From an uncultured bacterium (GTDB lineage Bacteria; Vulcanimicrobiota; CADAWZ01), in NCBI GenBank assembly GCA_949288455.1, contig CASEKF010000040.1, positions 1 to 15,317 of the forward strand: a stretch of 15,317 nucleotides of DNA, given 5' to 3'. Both the position numbers and the translations under genes were made by a program. The notes beneath the pieces were generated by a model. The model was not told the DNA's origin. It saw nothing but the letters and a program-made list of their open reading frames with translations, and did not search any database. Shown here piece by piece: positions 7,259 to 15,317 of this stretch (within the stretch, counting starts at the first letter, position 1; every line of letters begins with the position of its first letter).

Positions 7259-9010
7259 TTAATTGCTTTCCGGTTGATAGACCATAATTTCAACTCTTCT
7301 GTTTTGAGCCTGATCGTAAGGATTTGCAGGATCAAAAGGCTGATCCCATCCCATACCTTCGACTACAAATTTGTTAGGATCAAATTTATATTTGTCTATT
7401 AACATCTTTTTGACCGCATTGGCTCTGTCCATAGACAGCTTTTTGACCGCTTTGACAGGCACCTGGCCTTTCATCGAGCTGTCGGAGTGACCGACGATGG
7501 CTATCAGCGACGAATCAAATTGTCCGGCTAATCGAGCGGCTTTCTCTACGCTGGCTTCCGCCGAAGGATCGTAGAGCGTTCCGGGTATAGGATTTCCGTT
7601 TTCGTCATGCCTTGGCTCCAAGATATTGTCAGAATTGGGATAGAAGTTAATCCTTATGGTCTGAGTTAATATCGGGGACTCGGATCTTACTTTGGCGAAG
7701 CTGGACGGAACGAAATTAGATTTGTATTCGTCTTTGTGATTTTTAAACTTTCCTTCGGTCTGAAGCTGTTTGATTACGGTAAAATCCATTACTCGGTCAA
7801 ACGGCACCGGCGAGTCTATAAGTCCCAGCTCTCTGTAAACAAAGTTTATATTTTTCCAAGTTCTTTCAAAGTTGGAAGGATTATTTGCGTTTAAGAAAAA
7901 CTCTTTGTTTTCCGCAAAGTTAGTCAAGTGAGCGTCTTGGAGCATTCCTTCTATTTCGGACTGCTCATATCCGTATAAGTCTCCGAGCCATTTGCACGCT
8001 TTCTTTTTGTACGCCGCGTCTTTAATCATATCCATTCCGGCGAAAATGCCTTCTACGAGTCCCTTGACTATTTTCGGATTATCGCGGGCGAAATCGGCTC
8101 TTACCGCCCAAACGTCCGCTATAACCTTATTTGCGTCTTGAGTCGTGGATAGCAGCCTGGTTCCTCTGACTTTTTCGGGAATCGTATAAATATCGGGAGC
8201 CCAAGATACGACGGCGTCTATTTGATCCTTTTTCCCTGTGCTGGCCACAAAGGCCGTAGCCGCCGAAAAAGGAGAATCGGTAAATTTATGAGTTACCTCG
8301 TTAGGCTGGATTCCCGAAGTTAAAAGCAGATTGTTTAAATAATACTGTCCCGGAGAATTTTGAGCGTAGACGACAGTCTTATTTTTTAAATCGGATACCG
8401 TTTTTATGTTGTCTCTGACTACGATGCCGTCGCCGCCGTTACTCCAGTCCACTATCTGGTAAATCCTCGGCGACGTTCTGGCGTCGGCCATTAAAGTAGG
8501 GGCGAAAAGAGCCATCATATCCAAGGTGCCCCACAGAACGTGAGTTTTGCCAGACGCGAAAGCGTCTCTTGCCGCTACCGAGTCGTCGATAAGGGTAATG
8601 TTGACCATAAACCCGTATTTTTTGTAAAAATAGCTTTCTTTATTAGGCTTATAACCGTTATTTGCAGCTATAATAGGCAGCCATCCTATCCATACGTTGA
8701 TCGGAAATTCTATGACCGGATTATTTTTATCAAGTTTTTTGTAGCTGCTTATCATATTTTTGTCAAGTTGAGGCAGCTTTTCCTGAGGAACGTATTTATA
8801 TTCTTGAACCGTAGTTATTCCGGCGTAGTCGGGAGCTTCGGTATTAATCTTGGACATATCCACCGTTTTGAACATTCCCTTGCCCGTTCCCGTCGCGGAT
8901 TTATTAAAGGTCGTGTATCCGAACCATGATATTCCTATAATTATAGCTACTATTATCAACTTGGAAAGAAGAGTTAGCCCTCTCTGAGGAGGCTGTGAAG
9001 TTTTACTCAT
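7259..9010 (-). CDS. Membrane-anchored substrate-binding protein fused to OmpA peptidoglycan-binding domain
   Basis: The 583-residue protein has a basic N-terminus and one hydrophobic helix (about 12-31, LLSKLIIVAIIIGISWFGY) with no lipobox or obvious cleavage site, so it is probably an inner-membrane anchor. Residues about 95-400 resemble NMT1/SsuA/TauA-type periplasmic binding proteins (FPINVWIGWLPIIAANNG, FASGKTHVLWGTLDMMA, LKNKTVVYAQNSPG). Residues about 448-578 form an OmpA-C domain with GHSD (507-510), LSMDRANAV (525-533), GMGWDQP (552-558) and NRRVEIMVY (570-578); D510 and R529 sit where OmpA homologues bind the diaminopimelate of peptidoglycan. This matches the fusion type annotated elsewhere as 'phosphate ABC transporter substrate-binding/OmpA family'; the phosphate label is not supported here. 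AAGGAGAAG precedes the ATG. It lies 54 bases after pspA and upstream of its permease/ATPase. It probably links the membrane to the wall and senses or delivers a ligand. Confidence 0.92.
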   Translation of the reverse strand: MSKTSQPPQRGLTLLSKLIIVAIIIGISWFGYTTFNKSATGTGKGMFKTVDMSKINTEAPDYAGITTVQEYKYVPQEKLPQLDKNMISSYKKLDKNNPVIEFPINVWIGWLPIIAANNGYKPNKESYFYKKYGFMVNITLIDDSVAARDAFASGKTHVLWGTLDMMALFAPTLMADARTSPRIYQIVDWSNGGDGIVVRDNIKTVSDLKNKTVVYAQNSPGQYYLNNLLLTSGIQPNEVTHKFTDSPFSAATAFVASTGKKDQIDAVVSWAPDIYTIPEKVRGTRLLSTTQDANKVIADVWAVRADFARDNPKIVKGLVEGIFAGMDMIKDAAYKKKACKWLGDLYGYEQSEIEGMLQDAHLTNFAENKEFFLNANNPSNFERTWKNINFVYRELGLIDSPVPFDRVMDFTVIKQLQTEGKFKNHKDEYKSNFVPSSFAKVRSESPILTQTIRINFYPNSDNILEPRHDENGNPIPGTLYDPSAEASVEKAARLAGQFDSSLIAIVGHSDSSMKGQVPVKAVKKLSMDRANAVKKMLIDKYKFDPNKFVVEGMGWDQPFDPANPYDQAQNRRVEIMVYQPESN

Positions 9011-9064
9011 AAATTCCCTTCTCCTTAAATTTTAATAATATTTTATGTCTTGGCGCGATACTGA

Positions 9065-9835
9065 TTATATAATATCAAGTTCGGCTGTCGTCTGAGTTTT
9101 TTCGATCGGTCCCATGGATTTATCTTCGGTAGCTGGAGCCGCCGCTGCATATGGAGCGGCTTCTAATCCCATTTGAGTCATAAGATCGGCTAAAGCCTGA
9201 TCTTCAAGAGCCGCGCGTTCGGATTCTTTCATCCTGATTTCCGAGAAATCGGCGGAGTCTTTCGCTACCGAGGCTTTGCCAGTGGCAAGCTCGAGTCTTT
9301 CGTTAAGCTGCTCTTCGAGTCTGTTCATAGTGTCTCCGCCTTCGCCCAACTCTCCGACCATCGCCTGAGACATTTCGAGCAATTCGCTTTCGGCTTCTTT
9401 CATCTTGACCTGAGAAAGCTTTTGTGACAGAGATTCAAGTTTGGCTTTGGCTTCCTTAACGGTGATTTCTTTCGTCTTGACAAGTTCGGCGTATGTCTTT
9501 TTAGCCGTTTCCAGCTGAACTTTATAGCCGTTGAGAGCGTCTATGATATTCTTTCTTTCAAGCGCGTATCTTCCCGCAAGCTCCTTATTTCCCGCTTTGA
9601 CGTTAGCGGCGGCTTTTGCCATCAGATCTTTCTCTTTCTTTTCATGTTCGGCTACAAATCTTTCGAGCCTGGCTACAAATCCCGCTTGTTTAGCTAAATT
9701 TGTATTAAATTGAGATATTTTTTCTCTCATTTCTTCTTTTTGAGCTTCAAGAAGAGCTTCAGGATTTTGATGTTCCAAATTCTTTATGAACAAGCTCATA
9801 AATCCTTTAAAAATCTTGCTAAGTCTTTTCCACAC
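9065..9835 (-). CDS. PspA/IM30 (Vipp1) family membrane-remodelling protein
   Basis: The 256-residue product begins with an amphipathic helix (MWKRLSKIFKGFMSLFIKNL, 1-20), then NPEALLEAQ (25-32) and a long, nearly continuous coiled coil to about 185, the layout of PspA/IM30 proteins (PF04012), which are ESCRT-III superfamily members that coat and protect the inner membrane. The last 35 residues are Ala/Pro/Glu-rich and probably flexible. The start is GTG at 9835; it gives the canonical N-terminus and has AAAGGA about 10 bases upstream. It is the first gene of the unit, downstream of the eno terminator, and is followed 54 bases later by the substrate-binding/OmpA gene. It is not next to pspB, pspC or pspF, so regulation differs from the E. 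coli psp system; no sigma-54 site was found. Confidence 0.93.
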   Translation of the reverse strand: MWKRLSKIFKGFMSLFIKNLEHQNPEALLEAQKEEMREKISQFNTNLAKQAGFVARLERFVAEHEKKEKDLMAKAAANVKAGNKELAGRYALERKNIIDALNGYKVQLETAKKTYAELVKTKEITVKEAKAKLESLSQKLSQVKMKEAESELLEMSQAMVGELGEGGDTMNRLEEQLNERLELATGKASVAKDSADFSEIRMKESERAALEDQALADLMTQMGLEAAPYAAAAPATEDKSMGPIEKTQTTAELDII

Positions 9836-10047
9836 AGCGTTTTATCCTTTCGTAAGTTTTAAATATATTGTGCTTACCTTCTTAAATTCGTTAATAAAGG
9901 CTTTTATCCTTTTATTTTATTATATCTTAATAAGAAATTATTTTCCCTGACGCATATATTTTTCGGTAAATTTAATATTCTTAACGTTTTTCGCCGAATA
10001 TGTAAATTTTAGATTAATTTCAGTTTTACGGCGCGTTGTAAAAACAT
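9836..10047 (-). promoter_or_regulatory. Promoter region of the pspA-led unit
   Basis: This 212-base, very AT-rich gap lies between the eno terminator and pspA and contains no gene I can support. On the minus strand a consensus TATAAT is present at 9924-9919, about 85 bases before the start codon, but no good TTGACA-like box lies 16-18 bases upstream of it. AAAGGA precedes the GTG start. No sigma-54 (GG-N10-GC) element was seen. The region very likely holds the promoter; its exact position is uncertain. Confidence 0.4.
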
Positions 10048-10096
10048 AAAAAAACCTGTCTCCGCGCAAAAAATTATATTCCCGGCTGAGACAGGT
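10048..10096 (-). terminator. Intrinsic terminator of the mazG-eno unit
   Basis: Twenty-three bases after the eno stop, minus-strand ACCTGTCTC (10096-10088) pairs perfectly with GAGACAGGT (10062-10054), and a run of seven Ts (complement of 10054-10048) follows. The loop is about 25 bases. This is a convincing Rho-independent terminator separating eno from pspA. Confidence 0.87.
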
Positions 10097-10119
10097 CTTT
10101 AATTTAGTTTGAAGCTGCT

Positions 10120-12074
<1,955 letters not shown>

Positions 12075-12286
12075 ACCATATCAATGCCTTTCGGTCGTTA
12101 TTATTCGAGTCAAATTCGTCTTCGATATGTCGAATTGGAAATTCTGATTCGAAGACAGTTTATTTGACGCGTTTTTTTTCTTAATTTATTTCGTTTTTCT
12201 TCGTCAAAATTTTGTCCGTCAGATTTTTCGCCTTGTGAGCCAAGATTCTTTACGGTTTCCTTTGTCTCCGCGCTTGCGCTGATTAT
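12075..12286 (-). other. Intergenic stretch, possible gene remnant between hsdR and mazG
   Basis: No complete gene, hairpin terminator or RNA gene is apparent. On the minus strand the hsdR reading frame stays open for 58 codons after its stop (12286 to the TGA at 12112-12110), reading a hydrophilic peptide (for example VKNLGSQGEKSDGQNFDEEK) with no start codon of its own and the AT-rich composition of the left part of the window. An A8 run (complement of 12172-12179) sits in it; a one-base slip there would extend the frame to a TGA at 12083-12081, six bases before mazG. This may be the 3' remnant of a gene that once preceded mazG and was cut by insertion of the restriction locus, or simply chance openness in AT-rich DNA. 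Confidence 0.3.
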
Positions 12287-15200
12287 TTAAGTATTCGGAC
12301 TTTTATTGTTCCTTTCCCTTCTCAGCTTCTCATACAGGGCCGCGCCGACGGTTTCCATAACCTGCCTCATCATATCTGGAGCGGAAAACATTTTTACGAA
12401 GAAGTCTTCGTTTTGTTCGTAGCGCGCGGCGGCCATGTCAGGAAAATCTTTTTCGAACAGCATCATAAAAGTTTTTCGGTCGTTGTTCCTGGCATAGCTG
12501 CGCCATTTATCTTGGGCGGCGTAATCGTTTTCCATCTGCAGCAGCACTTTATCCATTTCCGTGAAGTTGGCTCCGTACTTCTCGTTGATGCTTTTTATAA
12601 GAACCGTCAGCGGATCGCGTTTCTTTTCCCTGCGGCCGGCCTCTCCGGTGATGGGGCGGAAGCCCTCCGAGACGCTCTCCGGCCGAATTTCGCCTTCGAA
12701 ATCTTTTTCCAGACGGTAGTACTCCAGAAGCACCTTGTCATCCACGCAGACCTTATCCCGCCCGCCTTTAGGCAGCATAGCATAGAGGAACTTGGCGTAT
12801 ACGCTGAACTTGTGAATTTCCTTACCAAAAAGGCGGCAGACCTGCGTGACGAAGGAGTATATACGGTTGAATCGTCCCAAAGCGGACTTGAACAAATCCC
12901 GTTTTTCTTCTTCCAGCGCCTCAAACCGATCCAGCGCCGGGCGTATGGTCCCCCGGAGTTTGCCCAAATCGCCGCCGGACTGATCCTTGGCGGAATAGAA
13001 AATCTTCGCGAACCGATCAATCTCCGTCTGCTGATATACCTGATATTCGTCCAGAGTGTTCTTTAAGTCATACGCCACGTTAGGATCGGTCTCCTCCTCA
13101 AGAAAAGCTTTCTCAAAGTAGGGCTCAAAGGCTTTTCGGATGTCTTCGGCGGAGTTGACGAAGTCCAGAACGAAGGTATCCTTCTTGCCGCGCATGGTTC
13201 GGTTTAGACGGGAAAGCGTCTGAACCGCCTTCACGCCGGACAGCTTTTTATCGACAAACATGGTATGAAGCAGCGGCTCGTCGAAGCCGGTCTGATACTT
13301 TTCCGCCACGATTAAAATTCCGTAGTCGTCCGTATGGAACGCCGTCGGCAGAGCTTTCTCTTTGATTGCCGCGCCGAATTTCGTTTTGTTCAGTTTCTCT
13401 TCGGAGTATATTTCCCCGTTGTCCTCAACTTCGCCGGAGAAAGCTGCCAGCACGTCCAAATCGGCGTAGCCTTTCTCCTTGATCTGCCGCTTGAATTCCA
13501 GCAGATAGCGTACCGCATGGAGCCTGGAAGGGGTTACGACCATCGCCTTGCCCTTGCCGCCTATTTTGTGCCGCGTCACGTTTCGGAAGTGTTCCAGCAT
13601 AATGGCCGTTTTTTGAGATATATTGTGGGGGTGCAGCGTCTCGAACCGTCGAATGGCGCGCAGACCGGCGGCGGAGTCCAGCTCCGGATCGTCCGGAATG
13701 GCCTTGGCAATCTTATAATACATGTTATATGTCATGTAGTTTTGCAGCACGTCCAGAATAAAGCCTTCCTCGATGGCCTGCCGCATCGAATACACATGGA
13801 AGGGATGGTATTTTCCGTTTTCATCCCGTTTTCCGAACATTTGCAGCGTTTTGTCCTTGGGGGTGGCCGTAAAGGCGAAAAAGGAGAGGTTTTTCTGAAT
13901 CCCATGGGCTGCCAGTTCATCCAGCAGCTTGTCCTCGGCGTCCTTGCGCTTGGCTTCTTCCTCGTACTCCTCTTTGGCGTACTCCTCCAGAACTTTCTCG
14001 GTATCGGCCAGAGCCCGTTTCAGCTTGCGGGCGGCTTCGCCGGTCTGGGAAGAATGGGCCTCGTCCACAATAACCGCAAACCGCTTATTTCCGGAGCGCA
14101 CCTCTTTGTAGATGATCGGGAACTTCTGGAGGGTGGTAATGATGATGCCGGTCCCGGCCTCTATGGCCTCCCGGAGCTGTCGGGCGTTCTTGTCGATCTT
14201 CCGCACTACGCCCTCCACATGATCGAATTGATAGACGACGTTTTGCAGCTGGCTGTCCAACACGCGGCGGTCGGTTACGATGATGACGGACTGGAAGATC
14301 TTCTCGTCATGGTCGTCGTGCAGACCCGAGAGACGGTGGGCAAGCCAGGCGATGGAATTGGACTTGCCTGAACCGGCGCTGTGCTGAATGAGATAATTCT
14401 TGCCCGATCCGTTGGCCTTTACGTCGGCCAGCAGCTTAGTCACTACGTCCAGCTGGTGATATCGCGGAAAAATTATTCGCTCCGACTTCACCGCGCCTGT
14501 TTTTTCGTCCTTCTCCCGCTGCAAATGGAGGTATTTATGTAAGATCTCCAGCAGGCTATCCTTGCGCAGCACATTCTCCCACAGGTATGCGGTATCGTAG
14601 CCGTTCGGGTTGACGGGGTTGCCCTTGCCGCCTACGTTTCCGGCTCCGTTGCCGCCTTGGTTGAAAGGCAGAAAATAGGTTTTCGGCCCCTCCAAACGGG
14701 TAGTCATGTAGACGTTGGAGAGATCCGCCGCAAAATGAATCGGCGTTCGGTTTTTGAACTCGAAAATAGGGTCTTTCCCCGCCCGATCGAACTTATACTG
14801 CTCAATGGCGTTTGCGGCGTCCTGCCCGGTGAATTGGCATTTCAGCTCCATTGAGACCACGGGGATGCCGTTGAGGAATAAAACGATATCAATGCTGTTT
14901 TCGTTGCTCAGGGAGTAGCGGAGCTGGCGGGTGCAGTGGAGAATATTGGCGGCATATCGGGCCCGGCTGGTCTCGTTGATGGAGGTCTCCGGCTTCCAGA
15001 ACACGGCCCGGAATTTGATGCCTCGGTCGGTAAAACCCTTGCGCAGCGCTTTCAGCAAACCTACCATCTTCACTTCTCGGCAAAAACGGTCGACGAGCTG
15101 ACGCTCGCTGTCAGCTCCGTAGATTTTCTCGAACCGCTCCCACTGTTTGGGCTGACTGGCGCGAATAAAAGAAATAAACGTGCCGACGTCAAGCGCCTTT

Positions 15201-15307
15201 TCCCGATCGAAGGCGGCGGGATCGCCCCTTTGATAGCCGCCGTATGTAATAAGATATTCCTCAATATCCTGCTCAAAGCGTTTTTCTTTTACGTCAAAGT
15301 CGGGCAT
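12287..15307 (-). CDS. hsdR: Type I restriction enzyme R subunit (HsdR)
   Basis: The 1006-residue protein is full length for HsdR. An N-terminal PD-(D/E)xK nuclease domain is visible at about 135-170: D140 in SIDIV and E154-x-K156 in MELK, followed by TGQDAANAIEQY. The SF2 helicase motor follows: Walker A HSAGSGKS (309-316), DEAH (415-418), motif III FTATP (479-483) and the motif VI region QTLSRLNRTMRGKK (near 730). The C-terminal part is helical and would bind HsdM. With HsdM and HsdS it translocates DNA and cleaves unmodified foreign DNA. HsdM/HsdS genes are not in this window and may lie to the right. The start ATG 15307 has AGG about 7 bases upstream at the edge. It is markedly more GC-rich than its neighbours, pointing to acquisition by transfer. 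The frame is intact, with no sign of decay. Confidence 0.96.
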   Translation of the reverse strand: MPDFDVKEKRFEQDIEEYLITYGGYQRGDPAAFDREKALDVGTFISFIRASQPKQWERFEKIYGADSERQLVDRFCREVKMVGLLKALRKGFTDRGIKFRAVFWKPETSINETSRARYAANILHCTRQLRYSLSNENSIDIVLFLNGIPVVSMELKCQFTGQDAANAIEQYKFDRAGKDPIFEFKNRTPIHFAADLSNVYMTTRLEGPKTYFLPFNQGGNGAGNVGGKGNPVNPNGYDTAYLWENVLRKDSLLEILHKYLHLQREKDEKTGAVKSERIIFPRYHQLDVVTKLLADVKANGSGKNYLIQHSAGSGKSNSIAWLAHRLSGLHDDHDEKIFQSVIIVTDRRVLDSQLQNVVYQFDHVEGVVRKIDKNARQLREAIEAGTGIIITTLQKFPIIYKEVRSGNKRFAVIVDEAHSSQTGEAARKLKRALADTEKVLEEYAKEEYEEEAKRKDAEDKLLDELAAHGIQKNLSFFAFTATPKDKTLQMFGKRDENGKYHPFHVYSMRQAIEEGFILDVLQNYMTYNMYYKIAKAIPDDPELDSAAGLRAIRRFETLHPHNISQKTAIMLEHFRNVTRHKIGGKGKAMVVTPSRLHAVRYLLEFKRQIKEKGYADLDVLAAFSGEVEDNGEIYSEEKLNKTKFGAAIKEKALPTAFHTDDYGILIVAEKYQTGFDEPLLHTMFVDKKLSGVKAVQTLSRLNRTMRGKKDTFVLDFVNSAEDIRKAFEPYFEKAFLEEETDPNVAYDLKNTLDEYQVYQQTEIDRFAKIFYSAKDQSGGDLGKLRGTIRPALDRFEALEEEKRDLFKSALGRFNRIYSFVTQVCRLFGKEIHKFSVYAKFLYAMLPKGGRDKVCVDDKVLLEYYRLEKDFEGEIRPESVSEGFRPITGEAGRREKKRDPLTVLIKSINEKYGANFTEMDKVLLQMENDYAAQDKWRSYARNNDRKTFMMLFEKDFPDMAAARYEQNEDFFVKMFSAPDMMRQVMETVGAALYEKLRRERNNKSPNT

Positions 15308-15317
15308 CGTTATACCT

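Noticed and set aside
7259-9010. Specific assignment as a phosphate (PstS) or taurine/nitrate transporter
   Set aside because: The binding domain and its partners fit the NMT1/SsuA-type superfamily broadly, but the ligand cannot be told from these residues, so no substrate or gene symbol is given.
9836-10047. Sigma-54 (PspF-type) promoter in front of pspA
   Set aside because: No GG-N10-GC element with the required flanks was seen on the minus strand, and no enhancer-binding regulator gene is present in the window.
12413-13066. 217-codon open frame on the plus strand
   Set aside because: Antisense to the hsdR C-terminal coding region and without recognisable protein features.
13334-14371. 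345-codon open frame on the plus strand
   Set aside because: It lies wholly antisense to hsdR, whose nuclease and helicase motifs run through the same bases; long antisense frames are expected in more GC-rich coding DNA.

Overview
The window looks like chromosomal DNA from an AT-rich, diderm (OmpA-domain-encoding) bacterium; I cannot name the genus from sequence alone. Every gene I accept lies on the minus strand, so transcription runs from high to low coordinates. Base composition is AT-rich (about 35-45% GC in the lines I sampled) up to about 12.29 kb. From there to the right edge it is clearly more GC-rich (roughly half), coinciding exactly with a type I restriction gene that was probably acquired horizontally.

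Layout from right to left. (1) 15307-12287: a full-length type I restriction motor/nuclease subunit, HsdR; its partner HsdM and HsdS genes would have to lie outside the window. (2) 12286-12075: about 210 bases with no convincing complete gene, but open in frame for 58 codons after the hsdR stop, possibly a gene remnant. (3) 12074-10120: a housekeeping pair, mazG (nucleotide pyrophosphohydrolase) and eno (enolase), overlapping by one base in TAATG and ended by a clear intrinsic terminator. (4) 9835-4552: a unit encoding a PspA/IM30 (ESCRT-III-like) protein, a membrane-anchored substrate-binding protein fused to a peptidoglycan-binding OmpA domain, an SsuC/TauC-type permease, an SsuB/TauB-type ATPase, and a two-helix membrane protein with a coiled-coil tail. 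It is punctuated by a hairpin between the fusion gene and the permease and ends in a strong terminator at about 4.5 kb. (5) 4365-1: a second unit encoding a two-part AAA+ ATPase, an acidic/coiled-coil protein, an HD-domain (SAMHD1/dGTPase-like) phosphohydrolase, and a protein made of hexapeptide repeats encoded by near-identical 18-bp repeats, running off the left edge.

The interesting part is the 1-9835 block. PspA proteins bind and remodel the inner membrane during envelope stress. Here PspA sits with a transporter-like complex whose binding protein can hold both the inner membrane and the cell wall, and next to a unit containing an AAA+ ATPase and several proteins with short amphipathic N-termini. 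My inference is that this is an envelope sensing/repair system in which the ABC-type module reports a periplasmic ligand or wall state, PspA acts on the membrane, and the AAA+ ATPase and HD hydrolase are effectors or remodelers. Domain identities are well supported; the joint function is a hypothesis.
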